Counted from the first letter of the stretch, positions 6,731-15,675 are shown. The stretch is 37,077 nt of DNA from Hydrogenophilus sp. (GCA_020725265.1 DYFK01000025.1:1-37077), one strand, 5' to 3'. Notes: generated by a model not told the origin, from the sequence alone. Translations and numbers: made by a program.

Positions 6731-9147
6731 AACCCGACCGTCTGGGCGATTTCCTCGCCTGCAATCTGTGGATCTACCGTTTCCTGCCGTTCCTGAAATG
6801 GCAACACCGGGTCACCCGCGACAACCTGCGCGCCGACGCCGTCGCCGGCCTGACCGGCGCGCTGATCGTGCTGCCGCAGGGCGTCGCCTTCGCCACCATC
6901 GCCGGCCTGCCACCGGAATACGGCCTGTACGCGGCGATGGTGCCGACCATCATCGCCGCGCTGTTCGGTTCGTCCTGGCATCTGGTGTCGGGACCGACCA
7001 CGGCGATCTCCATCGTGGTGTTCGCGTCGGTATCACCGCTGGCCGAGCCGGGCTCGCCGGAATATATCGGCATGGTGCTGACGCTGACCTTCCTGACCGG
7101 ACTGTTCCAGTTGATCATGGGTCTGGCCAAGCTGGGCATGCTGGTCAACTTCATCTCGCACACCGTGGTCATCGGCTTCACCGCCGGCGCCGCGCTGCTG
7201 ATCGCGGCCAGTCAGGTGAAGAATTTCTTCGGCCTGGACATCGAGCGTGGCGCGGCGGCCTACGAGGTGATCCGGCAACTGCTGATCCAGATCGAGACCA
7301 TCAATCCGTACATCACCGCCGTGGCGGTGTTCTCGCTGGTCGCCGGACTGCTGGCGCGACGCTACCTGAAACAGGTGCCGTACATGATCGTGGCCATGGT
7401 CGCCGGCGGCCTGCTCGCCGCCCTGCTCGACAGCCAGGTCGGCAACGATGCCACCGGCATCCGCACGGTCGGCGCCCTCACCGCCAGCCTGCCACCGCTG
7501 TCGATGCCGGATTTCTCGCTCAACGCCATCGGCAGCACGCTGTTCGCGGCGCTGGCGGTGACCGTGCTGGCGCTGACCGAGGCGGTTTCGATCTCGCGCT
7601 CGATCGCGGTCAAATCGGAACAGCACATCAACGGCAACCAGGAATTCGTCGGTCAGGGCCTGTCCAACCTGTTCGGCAGCTTCTTCTCCAGCTATGCCTC
7701 CAGCGGCTCGTTCAACCGCAGTGGCGTCAACTACGAGGCCGGCGCGCGCACGCCGCTGGCGGCGGTGTTCTCGTCGCTGTTCCTGTTGCTGGTGCTGTTC
7801 CTGGTGGCGCCGCTGGCCGCGCACCTGCCGATCCCGGCGATGGCGGCGGTACTGTTCCTGGTGGCCTGGAACCTGATCGACTTCCACCACATCGGCGCCA
7901 TCCTGAAAACGCATCGGGAAGAGGCGATCGTGCTCGGCGTGACCTTCTTCGGTACCGTCATCGACCTGGAAAAGGGCATCTTCTTCGGCATCGTCGCCTC
8001 GCTGGTGTTCTATCTGGCGCGCACCTCCAAGCCGGCGATCCGCTCGGTGGTGCCGGATGCCGCCAACCCGGAGCATCCGCGCCGCAAGTTCGTGGTGGAA
8101 ACCGGGGTCGAGCCGGACTGCCCGCAACTCAAGATGCTGCGCATCGAGGGCTCGATCTTTTTCGGCGCGGTCGACCATGTCCAGCAGACCTTCATCGCCA
8201 TCGACGAGCACGTGCCCGGCCAGAAACATCTGCTGCTGTTCGCCAAGGGCATCAACACCATCGACCTGGCCGGCGCCGAGATGCTGGCGCGCGAGGCGGC
8301 GCGCCGGCGGCGCCTGGGCGGCGGCCTGTACTTGAGCGGCGTGCGTCCGGCCGCCTGCGACATGCTCAAGCGCGGCTATCAGCGCGAAATCGGCGAGCAC
8401 AACGTGTTCGCCAGCAAACCCGAGGCCATCGCCGGCGTCTACGCGCGCCTGGACAGCTCGATCTGCCGGACCTGCCAGGCGCGCATCTTCCGGGAATGCC
8501 GGGTGGCGCTACCGAACGGCGAGCGGCGCCCGGACGCCGAGGCCGAGCAGCCGCCGGCGGCGTTGGTCGAACTGGGTGGCGGCTACCGTCGGCTGACCGA
8601 GATCGTCACCCGCACCGGTGACGACGGCAGCACCGGCCTGGCCGACGGCACCCGGCTGGCCAAGCACGCGCCGCGCATAGAGGCGATCGGCGAGGTCGAC
8701 GAACTGAACAGCCAGATCGGCGTCCTGCTCACCGAGCTGCCGCGCGCGCCGGCGCTGGCGGCGGCGCGCCACCTGCTGGTCGACATCCAGCACGACCTGT
8801 TCAACCTGGGTGCCGAACTGGCCTGGCCGAGCGTGTCGCAAATCCACGAGGAAAACGTGCTCAACCTGGATCAGGCCATCGCCCGTTACAACGCCGCGCT
8901 GCCGCCGCTGACCGAATTCGTGCTGCCCGGCGGCAGCGCCGCCGCCGCCCAGGCGCACGTCTGCCGCACCGTCTGCCGGCGCGCCGAACGCCGACTGACC
9001 GCGCTGGCCGAGCAGGAGCTGCTGTCGACCAACCTGGGGAAATACCTGAACCGGCTGTCCGATCTGCTGTTCGTGCTGTCCCGCCACATCAACCGCGCCG
9101 GCGGCGAGGCGGAACCGGTCTGGAAGGGTCCGGCCTCGCGCGCCTGA
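6718..9147 (+). CDS. SulP-STAS anion carrier fused to PduO-type cobalamin adenosyltransferase
   Basis: An 809-residue single open frame. Residues about 1-440 are a SulP carrier (AGLTGALIVLPQGVAFATIAG; many hydrophobic helices). About 465-575 is a STAS domain (KMLRIEGSIFFGAVDHV, INTIDLAGAEML). A linker with CRTCQARIFREC follows. From about residue 628 the sequence is a complete PduO-type ATP:cob(I)alamin adenosyltransferase: TRTGDDGSTGLADGTRLAKH, GEVDELNSQIG, FVLPGG, CRTVCRRAERR and YLNRLSDLLFVLSR. There is no stop and no ATG between the parts; the frame crosses CGG CTG ACC GAG where a free enzyme would start Met-Thr-Glu. TTG at 8562 or CTG at 8593 might still permit separate initiation. SulP proteins move sulfate, bicarbonate or related anions; the adenosyltransferase makes coenzyme B12. 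I chose ATG 6718; TTG 6703 is possible. Confidence 0.85.
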   Translation: MSWLKPDRLGDFLACNLWIYRFLPFLKWQHRVTRDNLRADAVAGLTGALIVLPQGVAFATIAGLPPEYGLYAAMVPTIIAALFGSSWHLVSGPTTAISIVVFASVSPLAEPGSPEYIGMVLTLTFLTGLFQLIMGLAKLGMLVNFISHTVVIGFTAGAALLIAASQVKNFFGLDIERGAAAYEVIRQLLIQIETINPYITAVAVFSLVAGLLARRYLKQVPYMIVAMVAGGLLAALLDSQVGNDATGIRTVGALTASLPPLSMPDFSLNAIGSTLFAALAVTVLALTEAVSISRSIAVKSEQHINGNQEFVGQGLSNLFGSFFSSYASSGSFNRSGVNYEAGARTPLAAVFSSLFLLLVLFLVAPLAAHLPIPAMAAVLFLVAWNLIDFHHIGAILKTHREEAIVLGVTFFGTVIDLEKGIFFGIVASLVFYLARTSKPAIRSVVPDAANPEHPRRKFVVETGVEPDCPQLKMLRIEGSIFFGAVDHVQQTFIAIDEHVPGQKHLLLFAKGINTIDLAGAEMLAREAARRRRLGGGLYLSGVRPAACDMLKRGYQREIGEHNVFASKPEAIAGVYARLDSSICRTCQARIFRECRVALPNGERRPDAEAEQPPAALVELGGGYRRLTEIVTRTGDDGSTGLADGTRLAKHAPRIEAIGEVDELNSQIGVLLTELPRAPALAAARHLLVDIQHDLFNLGAELAWPSVSQIHEENVLNLDQAIARYNAALPPLTEFVLPGGSAAAAQAHVCRTVCRRAERRLTALAEQELLSTNLGKYLNRLSDLLFVLSRHINRAGGEAEPVWKGPASRA

Positions 9148-9185
9148 CCGCGAGGTTCCAACGCGATCCCGGCCCGGCCCCAGCC

Positions 9186-9779
9186 TCAACCGAGGCCGAT
9201 CAGGCTGTCGAAGCGTTGGCCGGTGGCCGGAGATTCGGCCCGGATGCTGGCGATGGCGGCGGAGCCGACCTCGATGCGATAGGCCCGTTCCGGCGCCAGG
9301 CCAAGCGCGTGCGCGATGGCCATGCGGATGACGCCGGCATGAGCGACCACCAGCACCCGCTGGCCGGGATGGCCGGCCACCAGATCCTCGTAAGCCGCCG
9401 CCACCCGCGCGTGGAATTCGGCCAGTGGTTCCGCGCCCGGCGGCCGGCGGCCGACCGGGTCGTGCTTGAAGGCGGCCACGCAGCCCGGCCATTCGGCATT
9501 CAATTCGTCGGCGGTACGGCCTTCCCAGACACCGAAGCCGACCTCGCGCAAACGCTCGTCGACGCGCAGCGGCAGACCGGCGCCGGCCGCAAGCTCTTCC
9601 GCGAACGCGCGGCAGCGGCTCAGCGGCGAGCTGACGATGGCCCGCCAATCGCGCGCCGGTTCGGTCGCCGCGCGCATCTGCGCCCAACCGCGCTGGCTCA
9701 GCGGATCGTCGGTCTGACCCCGGTAGCGGCGGCCGCCAACCGGCTCGCCATGACGCAGGAAATCGAGGGTGACGCGCAT
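9186..9779 (-). CDS. cobC: Histidine phosphatase, probable alpha-ribazole phosphatase
   Basis: A 197-residue histidine-phosphatase (phosphoglycerate-mutase-like) protein. The catalytic RHG is at residues 9-11 and the second conserved histidine, His147, in VVAHAGVIRMAI. The FLRHGEPVGGRRYRGQTDDPLS pattern resembles CobC, which dephosphorylates alpha-ribazole phosphate late in cobalamin synthesis; a general phosphatase is the alternative. Its neighbour on the other strand carries the cobalamin adenosyltransferase domain, which supports the cobalamin assignment. The ATG at 9779 follows GAGG at a good distance. It lies 10 nt downstream of the parA stop and is probably co-transcribed with it. Confidence 0.7.
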   Translation of the reverse strand: MRVTLDFLRHGEPVGGRRYRGQTDDPLSQRGWAQMRAATEPARDWRAIVSSPLSRCRAFAEELAAGAGLPLRVDERLREVGFGVWEGRTADELNAEWPGCVAAFKHDPVGRRPPGAEPLAEFHARVAAAYEDLVAGHPGQRVLVVAHAGVIRMAIAHALGLAPERAYRIEVGSAAIASIRAESPATGQRFDSLIGLG

Positions 9780-9789
9780 GCCCACCACC

Positions 9790-10446
9790 TCACCGACGGC
9801 CACGCAGCAGGCCCTCGACCTCGCGGCGCAGCGCATCGACCTCCATCGAGGCCAGCGCGGCGCGGCTGCCAAGCGCCTGGATGCTGGCGCCAAGCGCCGC
9901 GCACTGGCGGTAGGCGGTGCGGCTCTTCAGGCTGGCGGCCAGCAGCGGGATGCCGAATTCCGGCAGCATCGCCAGCACCTCGCGCGCCAGCACGGTGTTG
10001 GGCTGCATCTGGTTGACCACCAGGCGCGCATCCAGCTCCGGATTGCGGCCGCGCGCCTGGACGATGGCCTCGCGGATGCGCACCGACGCCCATAGATCGA
10101 GCGGTGACGGAATCACCGGCACCAGCGCCAGATGCGCGGCGCGCAACGCGCTCTCGGTGACCGGCGCGGCGGCCGCCGGCGGACTGTCGATGACGATGTA
10201 GTCGTATTCACCGGCGCGCTTGCGCAAGGCCTTGTGCAGCTTGCCGGCCTCGCCGGAAACATCCTCGACGTGGGCCGGAAAACCGGCACCCATGCCAGCC
10301 CAGTGCAGCGCGGTATTCTGCGGATCGGCGTCGGCGACCCAGACCTTGCGGCCGCGGTCGGCCAGGCTGCCGGCCAGCAACATGGCCAGCGTGGTCTTGC
10401 CGGCGCCGCCCTTCTGATTGACGACGGCGACGATTCTCGCGCTCAT
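9790..10446 (-). CDS. ParA/MinD-family ATPase (orphan)
   Basis: A 218-residue P-loop ATPase with the deviant Walker [12 protein letters not shown] (signature Lys12 and Lys17), the [12 protein letters not shown] switch and [14 protein letters not shown]. These belong to the ParA/MinD/Soj group, which form ATP-dependent dimers that position DNA or large complexes. No parB, parS cluster or partner is visible, so it is not a chromosome or plasmid partition pair here. AAGGAG precedes the ATG at 10446. Longer upstream starts would run into the divergent fabI promoter. Its target is unknown; such orphans are often linked to positioning of protein complexes. Confidence 0.8.
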   Translation of the reverse strand: MSARIVAVVNQKGGAGKTTLAMLLAGSLADRGRKVWVADADPQNTALHWAGMGAGFPAHVEDVSGEAGKLHKALRKRAGEYDYIVIDSPPAAAAPVTESALRAAHLALVPVIPSPLDLWASVRIREAIVQARGRNPELDARLVVNQMQPNTVLAREVLAMLPEFGIPLLAASLKSRTAYRQCAALGASIQALGSRAALASMEVDALRREVEGLLRGRR

Positions 10447-10533
10447 GGCGGACTCCTTTTCAGCAACCCCGATGTTAGAGCCTATTTCAGCGGGAATCAT
10501 GCTCTCCGCCAGCAATCCCGGCGGACGCGGCCT

Positions 10534-10552
10534 CGCGGGTATAATTCCCGCG
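10534..10552 (+). promoter_or_regulatory. fabI -10 element inside an inverted repeat
   Basis: A consensus TATAAT at 10540-10545 is enclosed by perfect 6-bp arms, CGCGGG (10534-10539) and CCCGCG (10547-10552). The -10 is about 31 bases before the fabI ATG. No strong -35 is visible. The arms could be an operator or simply G+C-rich flanking sequence. Confidence 0.5.
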
Positions 10553-10575
10553 TTGACCAACTAGGAAATCGCGAA

Positions 10576-11367
10576 ATGGGCTTTCTCGCCGGCAAGAACA
10601 TCCTCATCACCGGGATCGTCAGCAACCGCTCCATCGCCTACGGCGTCGCCCGTGCCTGCCATCGCGAGGGCGCGCGGCTGGCGTTCACCTATCAGGGTGA
10701 AAAGGTCCGCGATCGGGTCACCACCCTGGCCCGGGAGTTTTCCGACGATCCCCTGGTCTTCCCCTGCGACGTCGCCAATGACGACGAAATCACCGCGCTG
10801 TTCAGCGAATTGGGCAAGCACTGGGATGGCCTCGATGGTCTGGTGCATTCGATCGCCTTCGTGCCCAAGGAAGCCCTGGCCGGCGATTACCTGGAAAACG
10901 TCAACCGCGAAAATTTCCGCATCGCCCACGACATTTCCAGCTATTCCTTCACCGCCCTGGCCAAGGCGGCGCTGCCCATGATGCAGGGCCGGGCTGGCGC
11001 CATGCTGACCATGACCTACCTGGGCGCGGTGCGCTACGTGCCGCACTACAACGTCATGGGCCTGGCCAAGGCCAGCCTGGAGACCAGCGTCTACTACATG
11101 GCTTCCAGCCTGGGACCGCGCGGCATCCGCGTCAACGGCCTGTCGGCGGGTCCGATCAAGACCTTGGCGGCGGCCGGCATTTCCGACTTCAGCAAGCTGC
11201 TGGCCTGGGGCGAGAAACACTCGCCACTGCGCCGCAACGTGACCATCGACGAAGTCGGCAATGCCGCCGCCTTCCTGCTCTCCGACCTGGCTTCCGGCAT
11301 CACCGGCGAGATCACCTACGTCGATTCCGGCTTCAACAGCACGGCGGGACTGGCCACCGACGAATGA
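10576..11367 (+). CDS. fabI: Enoyl-[acyl-carrier-protein] reductase (NADH)
   Basis: A 263-residue short-chain dehydrogenase of the FabI branch. The cofactor region reads [31 protein letters not shown] follows, and the catalytic Tyr158-x6-Lys165 lies in [12 protein letters not shown]. It performs the last reduction in each round of type II fatty acid elongation and is the target of triclosan-like inhibitors. AGGAAAT precedes the ATG at 10576. The gene is monocistronic: its own promoter lies upstream and a strong terminator follows the stop. Confidence 0.95.
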   Translation: MGFLAGKNILITGIVSNRSIAYGVARACHREGARLAFTYQGEKVRDRVTTLAREFSDDPLVFPCDVANDDEITALFSELGKHWDGLDGLVHSIAFVPKEALAGDYLENVNRENFRIAHDISSYSFTALAKAALPMMQGRAGAMLTMTYLGAVRYVPHYNVMGLAKASLETSVYYMASSLGPRGIRVNGLSAGPIKTLAAAGISDFSKLLAWGEKHSPLRRNVTIDEVGNAAAFLLSDLASGITGEITYVDSGFNSTAGLATDE

Positions 11368-11398
11368 GCGGAGTCACCGGTGCGCGCGGGGCGCCGGC

Positions 11399-11437
11399 GA
11401 AATGAAAAAGCCGGGCTTGGCCCGGCTTTTTCATTTC
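11399..11437. terminator. Bidirectional intrinsic terminator between fabI and ppiD
   Basis: Perfect 18-bp arms, GAAATGAAAAAGCCGGGC at 11399-11416 and its exact complement at 11420-11437, enclose a TTG loop. The core GCCGGGC stem is flanked by A and T runs on both sides, so it can stop transcription from the convergent fabI and ppiD genes. Confidence 0.92.
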
Positions 11438-11447
11438 GGTAGCCAAC

Positions 11448-13298
11448 TCAATCCTTCGGGTCGAGCGCCGAATCGGTGATCTTGATCTTGGTCGCGTTCT
11501 TCAGACTTTCGATGTAGGCGCGCAATTCCTCCTGCGCCAGCATCCTGCGCATTTCCACGCGCAGTGCCTCGGCCATCTGGGCCTGTTGCGGATCCTCGGC
11601 GAGAATACGGTTGACCCGGTACACGCGATAGCCTTCCGAGGTTTCGGCCCCGACATACGTGGGCAGCTTGCCGCCGTCGGCGCGGAAGATCGCCTTGATC
11701 GAGGCGGCTGACAAATTCAGCGGATTGACGCGGGAAACCGTCATCGGCGCCGACAATCCGACTGGCGTGTTACCGCCACGCGCGGCCTGGAGCGCGCGGT
11801 TGCCAGCGGCCACGGCCAGTTTGCGAGCGGCCTCCGCGATCAAGCGTTCGCGGATTTCCCCAGCGACATCCTCGAACGGCCGGGTGCCGGCTGGACGATG
11901 TTCGAGCACGCGCGCCGAAATCAGCGTATTCGGAGCGACTTCCACCGCTTCGCTGTTCTGGCGCTGCTTGACCGCGTCCTCATGGAACACGGCCTCGATC
12001 AGCCGGGGATTCCCGAGCAGGCCCACCTGGGCCTCGCCGCCGCGCGACAGCCAGCCGCTTTCCTCGATGCGCAGGCCGAACTCGCGAGCGGCCGGTTCCA
12101 GGCTGTCCGGCTGTTCGTAGACCAGATTGCCGAAGCGTTCGGCGGCATCGGCGAAACGGCGCTGCGCCTCGTCCCGGCGCATTTCCCGCAGGATCTCGTC
12201 GCGCACCACCTCGAATCCCATGCGGGTGCCCGGCAGGACGCGATCGAGTCGGATGATGTGATATCCGAACTGGCTTTCCACCGGACCGCGGATTTCGCCC
12301 GGTTTCATCGACCACACGGCCTCCTCGAACGGCTTGACCATGACGCCGCGGGTATGCGGACCGAGATCGCCGCCATTGACGGCGGAACCGGGATCCTCGG
12401 AATGCTTGCGCGCCAGCTCGGCGAACTTCTCCGGAGACTTGCTGACTTCCGCGAACAGCCGCTCGGCGGTGGCCTTGGCGTTCGCGCTATCGGTCTTGAT
12501 CAGGATGTGACTGGCGGCGCGCTGGTCGGGCTCGGAGAAGCGCGCGATATTGGCTTCATGGAATTCACGCGCCCTGGCTTCATCGATCTGGATGCCGGAC
12601 TCGATGGCCGCCAGCGACAAGGTCAGGTATTGGACGCGGACCTGCTCCAGCGTCGCGTATTTGTCCTGGTTGGCCTGGTATTCGGCGGCGACCGCCTTGT
12701 CGTCGATGGCAACTTGGCCACGGTAGGCGGCGGCATCGAACACCGCCTCGTTGACCTCGCGCGTCTGTCCGAGGATGTTGGCGATCCGGACGGCGGTCGG
12801 CCGCGCCACCAGCGCGCCCTCGCCATAGCCGATCTGGACCTGTTGCAGCAACATGTCCTGTTCGATCATTTTCAGCAACTCCGCGCGGCTCTGACCGCGG
12901 CTTCGCAGCCAGGCATCCATGCGCGCCTCGGAAAACTCGCCGTTATCCCGGAACAGCTCGATGTCGGCGAGTACCGCGTGCACCTGCGGGTCGGCGATCG
13001 AGAAACCGCTCCGGGTCGCCGCCATGGTCAGCAGGCGGACGTTGACCAGTTGATCCATGACCTGCTTGCGCAGCGCCTTCTCCTCGACCCGCCCTCCCAG
13101 GGCTTCCTGCTGATCGCGCAGGGCCTGCGCGAATTCCCGCGGGCTGATTTCCTCGTCGCCGATCGTCGCCACCGGCGCCTCGCGGCCACTGCCCGAGAAA
13201 TAGGAGTCGATGCCCCAGAGGGCGAACGGGATCAGGAGGAGGATCAGGATGACTTTGGCGATCCAGCTCTGGGAACGCGCTCTGATGGCTTCTAGCAT
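11448..13298 (-). CDS. ppiD: Periplasmic folding chaperone PpiD (SurA/parvulin family)
   Basis: A 616-residue inner-membrane-anchored protein: a transmembrane helix (about residues 13-33, VILILLLIPFALWGIDSYF), a SurA-like N-terminal chaperone region with helix-rich sequence, a parvulin rotamase domain (about 265-365: ASHILIKTDSANAKATAERL, GGDLGPHTRG, FGYHIIRLDRV) and a C-terminal second chaperone lobe. PpiD helps newly secreted proteins leave the Sec channel and fold. Many PpiD rotamase domains are inactive; I cannot judge activity here. It lies downstream of hupB on the same strand, the usual order. Confidence 0.92.
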   Translation of the reverse strand: MLEAIRARSQSWIAKVILILLLIPFALWGIDSYFSGSGREAPVATIGDEEISPREFAQALRDQQEALGGRVEEKALRKQVMDQLVNVRLLTMAATRSGFSIADPQVHAVLADIELFRDNGEFSEARMDAWLRSRGQSRAELLKMIEQDMLLQQVQIGYGEGALVARPTAVRIANILGQTREVNEAVFDAAAYRGQVAIDDKAVAAEYQANQDKYATLEQVRVQYLTLSLAAIESGIQIDEARAREFHEANIARFSEPDQRAASHILIKTDSANAKATAERLFAEVSKSPEKFAELARKHSEDPGSAVNGGDLGPHTRGVMVKPFEEAVWSMKPGEIRGPVESQFGYHIIRLDRVLPGTRMGFEVVRDEILREMRRDEAQRRFADAAERFGNLVYEQPDSLEPAAREFGLRIEESGWLSRGGEAQVGLLGNPRLIEAVFHEDAVKQRQNSEAVEVAPNTLISARVLEHRPAGTRPFEDVAGEIRERLIAEAARKLAVAAGNRALQAARGGNTPVGLSAPMTVSRVNPLNLSAASIKAIFRADGGKLPTYVGAETSEGYRVYRVNRILAEDPQQAQMAEALRVEMRRMLAQEELRAYIESLKNATKIKITDSALDPKD

Positions 13299-13473
13299 GA
13301 CGGAGGATCACTCGGGTGGATACGGGGCCGGATTATCCGGGATAACCCCGGAAGTCGGCATTGACGGACGGCTGGCGGCTTGGTTCCGGCCGGCGAGCCC
13401 GGCTTCTTGGAAACGATCGGCGCGCTGGCGGGACGGCCGGCGCTTGCACCGGCAGGCGGCCGGAAGATCGCTG

Positions 13474-13500
13474 GCGGCGCGCGGAATCACCGCGCGCCGC
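13474..13500 (-). terminator. G+C-rich hairpin downstream of hupB
   Basis: Perfect 11-bp arms GCGGCGCGCGG (13474-13484) and its complement (13490-13500) around AATCA lie 12 bases past the hupB stop. There is no clear U-run on the - strand, so it may be a Rho-assisted terminator or an RNA-stabilising hairpin between hupB and ppiD. Confidence 0.45.
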
Positions 13501-13512
13501 GCGCTCCACGAA

Positions 13513-13809
13513 TTACTTCTTCTTCTTGCCCTTGGTCGCGTTGGCGGCGGCGCTGAGGGCGGCGCCCGGCTTGAAACGAACGACCTTCTTGGCGGCGATC
13601 TTCATTTCCTTGCCGGTCTGCGGGTTGCGGCCGGTGCGAGCTTCGCGCTGCTGAACGCTGAACGTGCCGAAACCGATCAGCTGCACGCTCTCGCCCTTGG
13701 CGACGGCTTCGGTGATGGCGTCAACGACACCGGCGATGGCGGCGCCGGCCGCGGCCTTGGACAGTTCGGATTTCTGGGCAACAGCATCAATCAGTTCGGA
13801 CTTGTTCAT
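13513..13809 (-). CDS. hupB: DNA-binding protein HU-beta
   Basis: A 98-residue HU/IHF-family protein. MNKSELIDAVAQKSELSKA is the classic N-terminus, and GFGTFSVQQREARTGRNPQTG contains the DNA-intercalating arm with its Arg-Asn-Pro tip. The tail KGKKKK is slightly longer than in E. coli. It is an abundant nucleoid protein that bends DNA. GGAGACATGC precedes the ATG at 13809. An imperfect palindrome, TCTAGTTCAAGCTAGA, lies about 40 bases upstream in the probable promoter. The lon gene that often precedes hupB-ppiD is absent. Confidence 0.95.
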   Translation of the reverse strand: MNKSELIDAVAQKSELSKAAAGAAIAGVVDAITEAVAKGESVQLIGFGTFSVQQREARTGRNPQTGKEMKIAAKKVVRFKPGAALSAAANATKGKKKK

Positions 13810-13924
13810 GCATGTCTCCTGCAAATGTGGTGGAAGGGCGGGCGTAGTCTAGTTCAAGCTAGAAACGGCGGGGAGACCCTTTTTCGTGATAGGTGAAAAA
13901 AATTTTTCGGCTCCAGGCCCGGAT

Positions 13925-15583
13925 TCACGCGGGAAGCGCGCGGGAAAGTGTCGTTTTCGCGGTGCGTTCCGACAGGACCAGGATCAGTTTCATGGTTGCC
14001 CGGGTCATGCCCACGAACAATTTGCGCAAGCCGGCGGGATCGTCATCGGCCAGGTCGATCTCCGTGAAAACCACGCAGGGCGCGGCCTGCCCCTTGAAGC
14101 GGTGGACCGAATCGATGCGGATGTCGCCCTCGGTCCGAACCGGATTGCCAAGCAGATCATAGGCGCCGGTGTAGGCGCGCAGATGATGAGGGCCGAGGTG
14201 GTCGAGACCGGTGAACGCCGAATGCTCGCGGCCCCGGAAGGTGACCACGGCGATCATGTCCTTGCGATAGCCGAGACCGACGCAGCGGGTGATCGCGGTC
14301 TTGGTCTTCTCGATCAGGTCGGCGCCGTCGGCGTAAGTCAGGAATTCGAGTCCGGAGCGCGCCAGCGGGCTGCCGGCCGTCAACGTTTCCGACATGCCCG
14401 GCAGACGTTTCAGCATGGTCATGACATCGCCGGGCGAGCGGTAGTTGACGTCCGCGCGCAGCGTGACCCAGCCGTCGAAATCGGGCGGCGTCCGGCCGTA
14501 CAGGTTCTGCTGGGGATCTTCCAGCCACCAGGCCCGGCCATCCTGGCGCAGCAGATTGAGCAGGTGAGCTCGCCACTCGGGCCGGAAATCCTGGCCTTCA
14601 TCGACGATCAGTTCGTCGAAGCGCCAATCCTCGTCCGGCACGAACCCTTCCAGTACCCGTTCCAGGCGGGCGAAGGCATCGGCGGCGGCGAAATCCGGAA
14701 TGCCGCCGCGCGAACGGAGCACGCGATCGCAAAGCTGATGGTAGGTCGCCACCACGCCGCCCTCGCCCAGGCGCGCGGCCAGCAGCGACACGTGATCGGC
14801 GAGCGGCCGGTTGTAGCAGACGTAGAGCGGCCGCCGACCGGCGGCCAGGGCGTCGCGCCAGGCCGCCAGGGCGAGCTGGGTCTTGCCGGAACCGGCGGTG
14901 CCGATCACGCGCAGCCGGAACGGCGCGCACTCGATCCGGCGCGCCCATTCGGCGAGCCCACCGGACAGCCGGGTATAGAGCACGCCGGCCTGATCGGCGG
15001 CGGCGTCGACGTCGGGCACGAGCTGGAGCTGATCGCCGAGAAAGCGGTGCAGACGCGTCCGCGCCGGATCAGCCGGCTCATCCTCGGGCAGCAACGCGCG
15101 CACGACGGCGACCAGATGGGCGCGGCGACTGGCGTCGACCACCCGGCTGGGATCGATGCCGGCCGAGCCCGGTTGCCGGATCGTGTAATCCGGGCAATAC
15201 AGCAGCGTATCCAGAGGCACCCCGCCGCAATGCAGTTCGATCCGCTCGCGCAGCGCCTCGGCGTCACGCGCCAAGCGTACCGGCACGACCTGGGTGACCT
15301 TGCCATACTGCTTGGCCAGGCCCTCCGCGGTCTCGATCAGGAAGCCGGATTGCTGTTCGATCAGTAACAATCGCCCGGCCGGGCTGACCACCGCGAAATC
15401 GATCTCGCCGAACAGGGCGTGGCCTTCCCGCACGCGCGTCCAGTGGACGCCGTGGTAGACGGTGTAACTGTCGGGAAGGCCGCTGGCAAGCGTGGCCAGG
15501 GTTTCAATCTGGCGCCGGAGCGCGCCCACCGTTCCGGCCGCGCGATCCAGTTCGCGCCAGCCTTCGGGATGCACGATGGCCAA
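13925..15583 (-). CDS. NERD-domain/superfamily 1 helicase-like ATPase
   Basis: A 552-residue protein. The N-terminal part (about 30-120) resembles a NERD nuclease-related domain (GEIDFAVVSPAGRLLLIEQQ), but the Lys expected after the Glu is Gln78. An ATPase follows: Walker A VIGTAGSGKTQLAL (Lys234), Walker B ELIVDEGQDF, DPQQNLYGR, DSVHRFKGQ and FVGMTRA, matching a UvrD-like SF1 core. Such proteins are presumed to act in DNA repair or defence; the role is not established. I chose TTG at 15583, with AGGAT upstream, because the region beyond it overlaps the leader of the divergent gene. The start is uncertain; the ATG at 15661 is the alternative. No partner nuclease or methylase is adjacent, so I do not call it a defence system. 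Confidence 0.75.
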   Translation of the reverse strand: MAIVHPEGWRELDRAAGTVGALRRQIETLATLASGLPDSYTVYHGVHWTRVREGHALFGEIDFAVVSPAGRLLLIEQQSGFLIETAEGLAKQYGKVTQVVPVRLARDAEALRERIELHCGGVPLDTLLYCPDYTIRQPGSAGIDPSRVVDASRRAHLVAVVRALLPEDEPADPARTRLHRFLGDQLQLVPDVDAAADQAGVLYTRLSGGLAEWARRIECAPFRLRVIGTAGSGKTQLALAAWRDALAAGRRPLYVCYNRPLADHVSLLAARLGEGGVVATYHQLCDRVLRSRGGIPDFAAADAFARLERVLEGFVPDEDWRFDELIVDEGQDFRPEWRAHLLNLLRQDGRAWWLEDPQQNLYGRTPPDFDGWVTLRADVNYRSPGDVMTMLKRLPGMSETLTAGSPLARSGLEFLTYADGADLIEKTKTAITRCVGLGYRKDMIAVVTFRGREHSAFTGLDHLGPHHLRAYTGAYDLLGNPVRTEGDIRIDSVHRFKGQAAPCVVFTEIDLADDDPAGLRKLFVGMTRATMKLILVLSERTAKTTLSRALPA

Positions 15584-15675
15584 GCGGGTTATCCTATGCG
15601 CGCGCCGGCCGCCGAAGCGCGCCGGCCCCAACCCCCGGATTGCCCCGGGGACGCATCGCAACGACGGAGATCGAC

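Noticed and set aside
9790-10446. A plasmid- or chromosome-partition locus (parAB)
   Set aside because: No ParB-like gene or repeated centromere-like site is next to the ATPase; chromosomal housekeeping genes surround it.
13299-13473. A tRNA gene between ppiD and hupB, as in some Betaproteobacteria
   Set aside because: I found no cloverleaf or T-loop sequence in this gap on either strand.
13925-15583. A phage-defence island around the NERD/helicase-like gene
   Set aside because: It stands alone between a small membrane protein and hupB, with no methylase, nuclease, reverse transcriptase or toxin partner.
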